Shown piece by piece: positions 53,558-64,000 of a DNA stretch of 64,000 nucleotides (within the stretch, counting starts at the first letter, position 1; each line of letters starts with the position of its first letter). Both the position numbers and the translations under genes were made by a program. The DNA is taken from contig NC_089456.1 of NCBI RefSeq assembly GCF_026210795.1, forward strand, positions 1,986,501 to 2,050,500. Reading direction: 5' to 3'. The notes under the pieces were generated by a model that was not told the origin of the DNA, did not search any database, and saw nothing but the letters and a program-made list of their open reading frames with translations. Source of the DNA: Rhizophagus irregularis. Taxonomy: Eukaryota > Glomeromycota > Glomeromycetes > Glomerales > Glomeraceae.

Positions 53558-55081
53558 ATGTCATGTTCGAAACTAGGAAACTTACCTGAATTAACTTATG
53601 AAGTTATAAAATATTTTCAGAATGATTATTCAACCTTACATTCATGTGTTTTAGTTAACAGATTATGGTGCCGTTTATCGATTCCATTATTATGGGAAAA
53701 TCCATTTTCAATTCCTACTGGAAATTATAGCTTTATTGAAATTTACCTACAAAATTTAAATGGTGAATTAAAAACAAAATTTAATGAACATAAAAATAAT
53801 GAAATTCTGTTACTTTCAAACACAATTTTCAATTATCCTAGTTTTATAAAATATTTGGATTTGTCGAAGTTCTCTAATTCTGTTCGAAGGTGGTTTAATA
53901 CTGCTAAAATTAAAAATTTAGAATTGGTAGAAGATACTAAAAAACTAATTACTATATCATTATTAAAAATATTTATTGAAAATGAAGTAAATTTACATAC
54001 CCTTGAAATTAAGATAGTAGATGATTATATGACATATCTTAAAGATATTCTTGAGTTAACTTTACAAAATCCAAATTTCATTCGCAATACTAAAAATTTA
54101 AAACTTTCTATTTTAACAATATTTAGGAATAATAATAGTATGCTAATTGACAATCTTGTATTACAAGTAATTAATTTACATCAAAATCTTAAAAAATTTA
54201 TGTTAAGTTATGATAATTTTCCTTTCTATCAATCTTTATTATTATCAAAAGATCATAATTGTTCAAATACTTTAAATACTATCACATTATACCAAGTTAA
54301 TTTTAGCGGTTTAAATAAAATTTTTGAACAATTAAACGTTTTAGAATCTGTTCATATAATTCATTGTGAGAATTTAAATACTAGTTTCATTCAACAAATT
54401 CTTAATTTAACCAAACCATTTAAATTAAAATCCTTATTCATAAATACAATATCAAAAATTGATGAATCATTATTATTATTATTACAAAAATCTGGTGGTT
54501 ATTTAAAGAATTTCAGTGTCAAATATTTAACGTATTTCGGGAGCGAACTAGCACAACAAATACTTGAATTAGTTATAAAATATTGTAAAAACATCGAATT
54601 TCTTGATATTTATGGAATCACAAATCAGACTGTTTATCCAGTAATCAATTTGATTGAAAATATAAAACAAACTCTTAATTGTCTTTCCATCAACTGCGGA
54701 GAATCTAATTTTAGTAATAATAGTTCAATTTTATTACAAAATTTAGGACAAATCCTTCCTTCTAAATTAGAATATTTAGATTTGACTCTCCGCATTGAAG
54801 TAAGTGATTTTAAAGTATTCCTAAAAAATTCCCAAGGTACTTTTATTAAGAAATTGTTAATTAGAGATTTAAAACAGAAAGTTAATTATGATCTTTTACC
54901 TTATTTAAAAAAAAATATAATGAAGGAGAAAAGAGTCAGGTATTTGAATTTTAGGAATCTTCATAAGGAATTGTTTGATTATAGAGATATAGTTAGGGAA
55001 TTTAAGTCACATAATATTAGAGTTCAAAAATACAATAATTTACACTTCGACATTTATCAATTTATACTGAAACTTGATTAA
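53558..55081 (+). CDS. F-box/LRR-like protein, 507 aa (paralog 3 of 3)
   Basis: An uninterrupted single exon, MSCSKLGNLPELTYEV start, F-box NDYSTLHSCVLVNRLWCRLS. It shares the shortened NFSG-LNKIFEQLN and the KKLI segment with paralog 1, but the C-terminal RDLKQKVNYDLLPYLKKNIM block and the MITE-bearing promoter with paralog 2. LRR-like units are as in the other copies (KSLFINTISKIDESLLLLLQ; KLEYLDLTLRIEVSDFKVFL). Predicted SCF substrate receptor. Confidence 0.93.
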   Translation: MSCSKLGNLPELTYEVIKYFQNDYSTLHSCVLVNRLWCRLSIPLLWENPFSIPTGNYSFIEIYLQNLNGELKTKFNEHKNNEILLLSNTIFNYPSFIKYLDLSKFSNSVRRWFNTAKIKNLELVEDTKKLITISLLKIFIENEVNLHTLEIKIVDDYMTYLKDILELTLQNPNFIRNTKNLKLSILTIFRNNNSMLIDNLVLQVINLHQNLKKFMLSYDNFPFYQSLLLSKDHNCSNTLNTITLYQVNFSGLNKIFEQLNVLESVHIIHCENLNTSFIQQILNLTKPFKLKSLFINTISKIDESLLLLLQKSGGYLKNFSVKYLTYFGSELAQQILELVIKYCKNIEFLDIYGITNQTVYPVINLIENIKQTLNCLSINCGESNFSNNSSILLQNLGQILPSKLEYLDLTLRIEVSDFKVFLKNSQGTFIKKLLIRDLKQKVNYDLLPYLKKNIMKEKRVRYLNFRNLHKELFDYRDIVREFKSHNIRVQKYNNLHFDIYQFILKLD

Positions 55082-55682
55082 TTATTTAATTCTCATTTAA
55101 AAATATTACATAAATAAAGCTTCTTTATTATGTTTATTATTCTAGTTAAAAATATGATGTTTATATAATTATTATTAACAACTTTATTAAGATCCAATTA
55201 TTAAAATAAAAAATTTGTCTGACATCTATATAAATAATTTGAATTGTGCAACATAAGACCAATGCCCCCACATTATGTAATTTATTTATGAAGTAATGAT
55301 TTCTTTCATTTATTCAATTTTACTTTTTTTTTATTAAACCATATATTTTATTCAGCCTATATTTGATCGATTTTTAAAAATAACTACAAATTAATAGTCT
55401 AGTAAATATACAATCATTTGAAAGTTTGGACTTTTGTTTTTAAACATAATTCTTTCTTTCCTTTTAATTTATTAATTACATTATGTCTACCCTTCAATAT
55501 AAATTAATTCATGCAATAAATAATAGGGTAACATTTACAATAATACAACAAACAATTTGACAAACAAGCAGTCCTTGCTAATAAAATTCTTACAATTTAC
55601 AAATGATGAAAGATTTTAAGCAAGATTATTAACTGAACATTATGATCGAAATAAAGTTATTTTTAATCCAGGAATAAAAAGT
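55082..55682. other. 3' spacer of paralog 3 with start of another duplicated block
   Basis: The unit's 3' flank, then from 55441 a third partial copy of the F-box upstream block that ends abruptly at about 55682, exactly where the next TIR element begins. Confidence 0.6.
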
Positions 55683-57640
55683 AAGACCACAAATCACAAT
55701 AGAAATGGAATTAAGTATGGCAAGACTAAACTATCAGGCCATGGATGGTCAAAATGTCACATTATGTCTGACATTTTACCTGTTCATGCTTGATGTTCAT
55801 CTGTCCGTGTTTGATGTTTATCTGTCATGTGATTGATAGTTTAACTTCCCTTGTCGGACCATTTTCTGAATACCATTTTCCTGAATATACCTTTTCCTGA
55901 ATCCAATTTTCTGTATGCCTATTTCCAGAAATTGATCATTTCCTGAAACTCCATTTTACCGGATGCCAATTTCCCGAATCTCAATTTCTGGAATTATATG
56001 AAACATCCAATTTCCCGAATTCTTTTATCCTGAATTATTTTATCCCAAATTCCAATATCATGAACCCTGATATTCTGAATGGATATTTTACTGAATTTAA
56101 TATTATTTTGTATAATTTTACATCATAAATTAGAATTATTAATTTCATAAACTCAACCTTTATTTTATTTATTATATCGTACTAATCAATAAATTATATA
56201 TAATGCATATAATATAATATGTAATAAACAACTTGTATTAAAACAAATACTTAAAATAAATAATGCAAAATCAATCAAAGTATCTGTTTGAAATTTGTAC
56301 CTGTACCAAATCTTTTTCTCCTAAAATGCAAATTGATTATATTTACTTGATTATTATCAAGCACTTAAACTCAGTGGGTCAGAGAAAAATTTTGTTAGCT
56401 AAAAATGTAATATTTCCTAATTGATTGTATATTGCATTATGTTTATTCATATTTACTTCAATTGATCGTAATACTTGTACAGGTAAGGGATGCTTGAAAA
56501 AGCCACTCCCCAAATTACATATAACATGTTGGCGTTTATACAATTATAGCAGAGATGCGCAAAGAGCAACATCAAACTCATTTGCTAGCAGAAAGTATTC
56601 TTCGTGGAGAACCTTTACCATACAAACGCAAGCATCTAATAGATTGTGAAAATCGAATTTTAACAGTTAATAATCAGTACTTTAAAAAATTTTTACAATT
56701 GTTAACATTATATCTGCTTATAAATACTGTGTATTTGAACAATAAAACTTATAGTTATCAATAGTTCTTTATTTTTTAAATTTAGTATATAGTTTATTAT
56801 AAATCATACGAAAATATACAGTTTATTATATAATTCAAGAAATTGTCCATTCGGAATATTAGAATTCGGAATATTAAGATTAAGGATATTTGAATTCGGG
56901 ATATTGGGATTCAGGATATTGGGATTTAGGATTCGGGAAATTAGACTTCAGGAAATGGGATTCGGGAAATAAGGATTCGGGAAATTGTATATTTCAGGAA
57001 AATGTTCAGTTCAAAAAATTGGCATTCAGGCAAATGACTTCGGGAAAAGATATATTCAGGAAAAGGCATTCGGGAAATCGTACTGCAACCTTTAACTTGT
57101 TATTGCTTGATATTTACGTGTTTGTGCTTGATATTTGGTCCATCTGTAAAAATATCAGGCATGAATAGATAAAATATAAGGCATAAACAGATAAACATCA
57201 AGCACGAACAGCTAAAATATCAAGCACGGCCCTATAAAAAATTTTTATCCGAATATTTCCATTATTTCTCCGTGTCTTCCGTAAAAATTCCGTGAAAATG
57301 ATACATTCACGGATATCCGTGTTAGCGAGATGAAAATTTCCATGATTTAAGGCTATTAATTCCATGAAAATGATACATTCACGGAAAAAACATGGAAAGA
57401 TAAAACACGGATCAGATTTTTTACAGGGCGGACAGATAAAACATCAAGCATGTTATAGATAAACATCAAGCATGACATGACAGATGAATATCAAGTATGG
57501 ACAGATAAAATGTCAAGTACGGACAGATGAACATCAAGCATGAACATGTAAAATGTCAATCCATGCCGCTCAATGCCTAATAGGTTAGTCCAACTCGGCT
57601 GCCATAACTAAGGAGTGATGCTCATTGTGACAATGGCATC
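55683..57640. mobile_element. ~1.96-kb element with long imperfect terminal inverted repeats
   Basis: The outer arms (about 55683-55860 and 57460-57640) are complementary, sharing GGACAGATGAACATCAAGCA, GAACA.GTAAAATGTCA and TTAG..ATGGCA. Inside each arm lies an array of TTTCCTGAAT / TTCCCGAATC-type motifs (55865-56095), answered by inverted ATTCGGGAAAT / ATTCAGGAAA motifs (56835-57085). The centre (56100-56830) holds only short open frames. No known transposase is visible, so this is a non-autonomous or unknown element. A MITE is nested in the right arm. Confidence 0.75.
57230..57428. mobile_element. MITE of the CCCTATAAAA/TTCCGTG family, 3-bp target duplication
   Basis: 199 bp, ends CCCTATAAAAAAT and ATTTTTTACAGGG, flanked by CGG at 57227-57229 and 57429-57431. 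The host arm sequence CAAGCA-CGG-ACAGAT is restored by removal. The interior repeats ATGATACATTCACGGA twice. Nested in the 55683-57640 element, so it is younger than it. Confidence 0.85.
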
Positions 57641-58164
57641 GGAATTTAAGAATTTAGGAATTTATATTATTAACAATTAAAGTTAATTTTGGAATATAAG
57701 AATGTTATATAGACATTACAAGTGGTCAAATAATAATGTTCAAATAGGGAATTTAATTATGAATAATGAAGATAGATCGTTCAGATATATATTAATAAGG
57801 GATACAGAACTACGTGGGAACTGAAAAGTTATAAAAAGAGTGAATTTTGGAATTAAAAATGGGCGTAATATTTTATTAGCATATGGGGAAATAATCGATA
57901 AATATTAGTAAGTTGGAAAATTAGGAATATTGTAATAATGATTTTATGGTTCCGATATATTATTTTATTAATGAATATATGAAAGTTGCAAATCGAAATA
58001 AGATTGACTTAGGGAAAATTATCGCAGTTTGGAAGTTATAATTAGGATTTGGAATTGTATTAAGATAATAGAAATTTGGATTACGAAATATTAATATTTT
58101 TATTAGTTTATTTTAGTATTATTATATTTTATTTAGAACGAAGCATGAACTCGGGATATTAATA
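57641..58164. other. AT-rich spacer
   Basis: No coding region or element recognised. Confidence 0.4.
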
Positions 58165-60000
58165 CCCTATAAAAAAACTGGATACGTTTTTTATAAAGTT
58201 TTTATAAGATTTTTTTTCCTTAGAAATAACGTATCATGAGAGGATACGGAAAAATGCACAATTCCGTATCACAAAAACGTATCATTTGCACGATTTTATC
58301 ACGGAATTTACACTGATTTTGTTACTGAATTTACATGGTTTAGTCACAAAATTTATAATGATTTGGTCACTGAATTTATTGCTTAAATTACTATTATTTA
58401 CTAGTGCTTTATTAAATAAAATAAAAATAAAATAAAATACAAATATGAAACATTCCCTCACAAAAATCTTTATTAAAATAAAAATGCCATGCATACCAAC
58501 GTTTCTATAAGATATTTGAAGTAGTCCTAAGGAAAAACCTGTTCTTACAAAATATACAAAAAAAAAATGTTAACATATTACTTTGATGCAAATAAAAACC
58601 CAATTTAAAGTCCAACTTCCCTTATAAAATTAGACCTAGGTTCGACTTTTCAGGAGTCTGACGACCTGAAAAACAAAATAAAGAATGTTACTTTTACTCA
58701 AACTCCTTCCTATATAGTACCTACAGTATCCCAGGCTCATCTAAGTCTCCAAAATCCAGCAACCTAAAAAAAAGAAGAAATGTCACTACATTTCTAATTA
58801 ATATCAATTCCCTCTATTTAATATATACAGAAAGTCTGGGTCTCCAAGAGGCAACATTCCTATAAAAAAGAAGCTTAGTGTCATAAAAAAAGAAGTCCTA
58901 GCGTCCTACACGTCATCCTACAAGAAAAGAAATCAAACCGCCCTACAAAAAAAAGAGGGAAACCAAAAAATCCTAAAAATTGTAAAAAAATTTTTAAAAA
59001 ACTTTTAAAAAGGAAGTAGACAATAACAATAAGGTGGAAATAAATTAGAAATTTTTTTTTTTAAAAAAAAACCAAAGGGAACGAAGTGATATAAAAAAAA
59101 AATAATTTTTTAAAAAAGAGGGAATGAGGTGGAATCTATAAGAAAAAATTATTTTTTTTAAAACAAAAGCACGAAGTGGAATAAAAAAAGGAGTGAGATA
59201 AAAAAGAAGAAAAAAAGAAGTGGGGAAATATAAAAAAAAAGGAAGAAAAGAAAAAGGGGGGAAAGCAGGAATAATAAAAAAAAAGATCGGTGATCTAAAT
59301 AAATAAAAAACGTATCACAGATCATAACAATAAACAATCACGTGGTCACATGTTATGATACGGAAAGTATACGGAATGGAAATGCGGAATAATAAAATTA
59401 TTAAGTTTAAAAATTCAGTATAAATTCCGTATACACAATATTCATTCCGTATACATTAATTTTTTAAAAAATCTTCAAAAATGAATTACTTATGAAATAT
59501 ACAGTCAAACCTCGATATAACGAACTCGCGGTTCAAGGGCAAAAGTTCGTTATATAGTAGAAGTTCGGTATGTAAATTTTTTTTGTGTACCGAACTCCAT
59601 AAGTTTTACAGTAGCAGTTCGGTATATAAAGTTATCACGTGATTAAAGAATATTAATTTTGGCCAGAAATTAAGATTTAACAGTATAAATTATGTGAAAT
59701 TTCAACCACGTGATCAAGTTCGGTATATAAAGAATTTTTTTTATATGCTTTATTATAAACGGTAAATCATAAAAGTTCGGTATACGTTATATCGAGTTTA
59801 TATGAAATTCGGTATATCGAGATTTTTTTAAATAATATGAACCCAGTTTTTAAAAAAAAGTTCGGTAAGTCAAGAGTTCGTTATATCGTGGGTTCGTTAT
59901 ATCGAGGTCAGACTGTACGGAATTGTGATACGGAATTTTTAAACCCATATATAAAATGTATACAAAACGTATCATTTCCGTATATAAATTTTTTATAGGG
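58165..60000. mobile_element. 1.84-kb element with CCCTATAAAAAA ends
   Basis: Ends CCCTATAAAAAAACTGGATA and, reversed, CCCTATAAAAAATTTATATA, flanked by ATA on both sides (58162-58164, 60001-60003). Subterminal CGTATCAT / ATACGGAA motifs recur near both ends. The interior has lysine-rich low-complexity and purine runs (58960-59290), a short ~30-bp tandem around CACTGAATTTA (58295-58385) and a nested pogo-like MITE. No transposase was recognised. The ends match the small MITEs at 10839, 35529, 38429 and 57230. Confidence 0.75.
59502..59915. mobile_element. pogo-like MITE nested in the 58165-60000 element
   Basis: 414 bp with CAGTCAAACCTCGATATAAC at the left and its complement (CAGTCTGACCTCGATATAAC) at the right, flanked by TA (59500-59501, 59916-59917). 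These are classic pogo/Tigger-type termini. The interior repeats GTTCGGTATAT/GTTCGTTATAT several times. Confidence 0.9.
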
Positions 60001-60153
60001 ATAGGATATTATGTATTTTGTTATGAATAAAGTTATCAATGTTCAAGGACGTGGTGTAAATGTATATTAACACGGGCGTGTCCTTACAACTGATAAAATT
60101 TAGTACTAGTACGAATTTGAAAATCTGTACAATACGATATTCTGCAATCACGA

Positions 60154-60228
60154 ATGAATATGAATAAAATTTGTGACTCCTCGGATGATGAACCGAAGAA
60201 AAGTAGAAAAAGAACAAACGAAAAAAGG
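60154..60228 (+). pseudogene. Possible first exon with nuclear-localisation-like motif
   Basis: ATG opens MNMNKICDSSDDEPKKSRKR then TNEK, followed by a G|GTAGTT donor-like site at 60227-60230. PKKSRKR resembles a nuclear localisation signal and SSDDE an acidic patch. No second exon is recognisable downstream before the minisatellite, so this may be a truncated gene or chance. Confidence 0.3.
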
Positions 60229-60783
60229 TAGTTTGCTTTTCCCTCAGTTTCCAATTTGACTTAGGCGGATATAATTTTCTTGTGATTTTTAGAATACTAG
60301 GGTGGCGGATTTAAATCACGTGACTTGTTTTTTTTTACTTGACGAATGAAATTATGTAATTTGTAATTAATTGTGGATTTTTATTTTAGGTTTTAATTAT
60401 TTTAAGCCTTATAATTCGTTAGCGGAAGTGTATATAAAATTTTTTTTTTTTCCATAGAATACTCAGTTTGTTTGTTGGTTTTATGCGTTAGTTTATGATC
60501 TATGTAATTCTTATAATTCATTTACTCTAATAAAAGATTAAGACTGAAATAACAAGCATATGGAAAAACAATAAATTTCATAAAACCATTTTCTGTTGTA
60601 CCAAAGCAAAACAACTAACTGTAACTTTTCTAAAATTATTAATAAACAAGAGGTCATTTTCATGGGGGAGTTTGACATAGTACTTTTAAAAGATCTTTTG
60701 AAAGTTATTGTAAAAAAAAATGACTTCAATTTATAAATATACAAATTGTTGATCTCTTCTTTAACAAAAGGGAGAAATATGGC
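60229..60783. other. AT-rich spacer
   Basis: No coding region or repeat recognised. Confidence 0.4.
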
Positions 60784-61018
60784 ATGATGGTAGATGAGTG
60801 ATGGGAGACGAAAAGGAGTGATAAGAAGATGAAGAGGAGTGATGGGAGACGAAAAGGAGTGATGAGAAGATGAAGAGGAGTGATGGGGACAAAAAAGAAT
60901 GATGGAGGACGAGAAGGAATGATGGGAGACGAAAAGAAGTGATGGGAGACGAAAAGGAGCGATAGGAGACGAAAAGGAGTGATGGGATACGAAAATGAGT
61001 GATGAGAAGATAAAGAGG
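60784..61018. repeat. 20-bp minisatellite, inverted second locus
   Basis: About 11-12 imperfect copies of GAGTGATGGGAGACGAAAAG, the reverse complement of the unit at 51480-52090. Variants with GAAGATGAAGAG alternate in the left half. Confidence 0.88.
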
Positions 61019-62458
61019 TGTTAAAATTAGAGATTTATTTTTAGCAATATGTGAAAATTTAAGGGGCAGAATAATAGATTAAATCTAGTACAATATAATG
61101 TTGTGATTTACTAAAATTAGTAGAAATATGTGATTAATTAAATGTTAAGATGTGTTTTATTTCTTCAAATATTGTAGTACAGAATTTTGAATTGGAAATT
61201 TATGAGAACACAAATTTTAAGGTGGAGGAAAGTTTGTAGTGCCATAACCATAGGGTAATAATTTTTTACTTTGGATTTTGGAAATCAGAATAAACTGGAA
61301 TTATAGTGATCGTATATATTTTGTGTAATATTAATAGTCTGAAGTAATTTGGGTCAGAAGTGAAGATTATTTCAATAATAATAATGATATAATTGTTTAT
61401 GTTGATCAAAGAATCAACATAGAAATTATTATATAAACCCAACTTTTTGACTTAGTTTAAGAGTTCTTTTTTTTAAAAACAGTTCTTTTAAATTTTTTCT
61501 TTTGAACAGTTCTTTTTGAGTCCTTTTACTTCTAATCTTTAGTTCTTTTAATTTTATAATTATTTTATAATATTTATAACTGTGTTATAATTACATATCC
61601 TTATATAATAAAGAATAAACTTTTTATTAAATTATAAATTTTATGACTGTATGAAATGAATAAAAATCTTGTAGTGTATAGAGTGGCAGAAGCTGTCATT
61701 AGAGTATGTATAAAATAAAATTTTATGGAGTTTTATAATAACTCAGTTTTCAATTTAAAAATTAAAGTGCGGGCATTACTACTGTGCATAATTTTATGAG
61801 GTATGCTGGCCAAAATTAATTCTTTGATTGAATAATTCTCATTTTCTAAAGAAAAAGTGGCTGATTACTAAAAGATAACTGGTGGGTTAATAAAAAATTT
61901 TCTGATTCATCATACAAAACTCTATAATTTGATGGCTAAATTTAACGTAACATGAAAGTGCCACAGGAAAACAGGAAATTCAAAATTGCGATTTTGCCCC
62001 CTGGATACTTGTACTGTACTGTTCTGTACTGTACTGTTCTAGTACTATATTAGTACTATAAAACTTTCAGTAAAAAATTGATAAAGATCATGCCCATATT
62101 TTTAATAATGACAATGTAACCTTGGCCGATCAATTTTTTAGGTAAAAAATAAGGATGAGCAAAATTATGTTCCAAAATCCATTGAAAAAACAAAATTATT
62201 TTTTAAATATGTTAATTATTATTCCAGTAAACATTATAGTGGTGTTAATTTACAGAAAGTGAAAATATTGTAATAATTAAAAATGATTGATATTATAATA
62301 TTTATTATTTAATTATAAATTTAAGAAATTTAAGGAATGAAAATTGAAATTAATAATGATGAAATTATTAAAATTTTCTAGTGAAAGCTGATGTGCAGTC
62401 ATCAGGTATGACTTTATTTATGTATTTAAATCACAACAATTTATCTAACATTGAATAA
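61019..62458. other. AT-rich spacer with short TGTAC repeat
   Basis: Contains a TGTACTGTACTGTTC repeat at about 62008-62042. No gene is supported up to the 3' end of the terminal F-box locus. Confidence 0.45.
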
Positions 62459-63999
62459 TTAGTTAATCAAGATTTCTTTATAAATTGATAAAGTATTAAT
62501 ATATAAATCATATCTTTGAACTATAATATTATAAAGCTTAAATTCCTTAATTAAATCTTTCAAATCAAACAAATCATTATTTATAAAATCCCTAAAACTC
62601 AAATACCTGATTCTTTTGTTATACTTAGTATAATCTTTTATACAAAATAATATGTCATAATAATTATCTACGTGTATCATATTTTTAATTAATAACTTAC
62701 TAATAAAAGTATTCTGAATATTTTCTAAGAATATTTTAAAATCACTTACTGCAATGTTAAGGATTAAATTTAAATATTCTAATTCAAGAGGAAGAATTTG
62801 ACCTAAATTTCTTAATATAGTTGAACTACTTCTAATACCACTAATACTTTCATCAAATGAATGAATAGAAAGATAATTAAGATTTTGTTTTATATTTTCA
62901 ATTAAATTGAGTACTGAAGAGATTATGTGATATCTAGATGTATATAAATAAAGATTTTTAATATTTCCACAATATTTTTCAATTAATTCTATTAATTGTT
63001 GATTAATATCAAACTTGAGATATTCAAAACTCTCTAAATAAACACCAGATTTTTGTAATAATAATTCTAATGAATTAATTTGTAATATTTCACTTTTTTC
63101 TATAAATAAAGTTTTCAATAAGAATGGTTTAGTTAGATTAATAATTTGTTGAATAAAGCTACTTTTTAAAAACAACAATAAATTATATGAACAGATTTTA
63201 AAACATTTAATTGTTCAAATACTTTGTCTAAGTTGGTAATACTATTAAGGTTTACACGAAAGAATATGATAGTATTTAAGGTATTTGAACAATTATAATC
63301 TTTTGATAATAATAATGATTTATATAAAGGAAAACTTTCAGTTCTGAATGTAATGGTTTTAAGATTGGAGCGTAAATTAATTATTTGTAATAGAAGATCT
63401 TTAATCAACATATATTTGTCACTATTGTTGCGATTTGAGTATCTACTAGAAGAAACACCAATAGAGAGATTTAAATTTCTAACATTGTTGATAATAAAAT
63501 TTGGATTTTGTAAAATTATTTCAAAAATGTCATAATAATAGGATTTATAATTTGAAATAGAAAAGATAACAATGTCAAGAGTATGTAAATTTACTTCATT
63601 ACCAATTAATATCTTAAATAGTAATGTTTGAATTAATTTTCTAAGACCAGATTCATTTCTATTTATAGGCTTTAAGATTCTAAGAACATCTTTGATCCAA
63701 ATATTAATAGAAGAAATCATCTTCCATATATTCAAATATCTTATAAAACAAATATAATTAAAAAGTGTGTTTGAAGGTAACAATTTATCAATATTATATA
63801 TATTTAATTTTTTTTTTAAGTCATCATCCAAATTCTGTAAATAAAATTTGATAAAATTATAATTTTTGGTACGAGTTGAAAATGGATTTTCCCATAATAA
63901 TGGAATCACTGAACGACACCATTCTCTGTTAACTAAAATACATGAATGTAAAGTTGAAATATCATTTTGAAAATATTTTGTGATGTTATATATTAGTTC
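62459..63999 (-). pseudogene. F-box/LRR-like protein gene with one frameshift, 5' end outside window
   Basis: From the right edge the minus strand reads ELIYNITKYFQNDISTLHSC, then ILVNREWCRSVIPLLWENPF, so the F-box is present and only about the first dozen codons are missing. The frame runs to 63166 (LESVHIIYCCF). The family continuation SSFIQQIINLTKPFLLK lies in another frame that is then open to 62459 (tail IVQRYDLYINTLSIYKEILI). The shift lies in a T/A run at about 63166-63178. NREWCRSV differs from the usual NRLWCRLA at F-box positions, unusual in this set. Young pseudogene or homopolymer error. Confidence 0.85.
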
Positions 64000-64000
64000 A

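Noticed and set aside
56425-57168. Short open frames in the centre and right arm of the 55683-57640 element
   Set aside because: The third (56890-57168) consists of the GGATTCGGG motif array; the others have no transposase features.
58282-58494. 70-codon minus-strand open frame with repeated residues
   Set aside because: Produced by the ~30-bp tandem repeat inside the 58165-60000 element.
59993-60217. 74-codon minus-strand open frame
   Set aside because: Starts opposite the candidate exon at 60154 and runs through the end of the 58165-60000 element; no domain.

Overview
The window is very AT-rich eukaryotic DNA with spacers full of inverted-repeat elements and a large family of intronless F-box proteins starting MSCSK..LPEL. 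This combination fits a glomeromycotan (arbuscular mycorrhizal) fungus such as Rhizophagus. That is inferred from family resemblance and composition, not from a search. No operons, rRNA, tRNA or CRISPR were seen.

Layout. Positions 1-3872 hold the 3' part of a LINE (reverse transcriptase, RNase H, zinc finger) with its tail to 4198, followed by a decayed coiled-coil gene (4199-5720). The rest is dominated by F-box/LRR loci. On the minus strand these are 6275-7003 (truncated and split by a MITE), 15464-16975, 30466-30695 (C-terminal fragment), 31979-33592, 36420-38030 and 62459 to the window end (frameshifted). On the plus strand they are 19896-21490 and 21912-23473 (each with one frameshift), a tiny relic at 38834-38930, and three close paralogs at 40287-41798, 43127-44644 and 53558-55081. 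Five to six copies look intact. The other clear gene is a GC-richer secreted cysteine-rich protein at 12667-13508, with an apparent frameshift just after its signal peptide. Relics of a hAT transposase (27462-27873), a protein kinase (26115-26195) and several unidentified decayed coding regions lie in the long spacers.

The spacers carry many non-autonomous DNA transposons, some with readable target-site duplications. They include a TA-flanked MITE inside an F-box gene, two pogo-like TA elements, a MULE-like element with a 9-bp duplication, a hAT-like element with an 8-bp duplication, a family ending in CCCTATAAAA, a 306-bp foldback, and two larger TIR elements. One 20-bp minisatellite occurs twice in opposite orientation. 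Duplicated blocks give natural empty sites for several insertions.

Biology. The F-box proteins are predicted substrate receptors of SCF ubiquitin ligases: a constant N-terminal F-box and a divergent LRR-like remainder, amplified by local duplication together with their promoters. A core close to GACAATATCGGAAATC lies about 55-80 bp upstream of most start codons. Four copies also keep a minimal ATG-TGA upstream reading frame 30-44 nt before the start codon. The most unusual observations are that start-stop element, the mosaic structure of the three close paralogs, and a MITE whose ~50-bp core is inverted between two duplicated copies.
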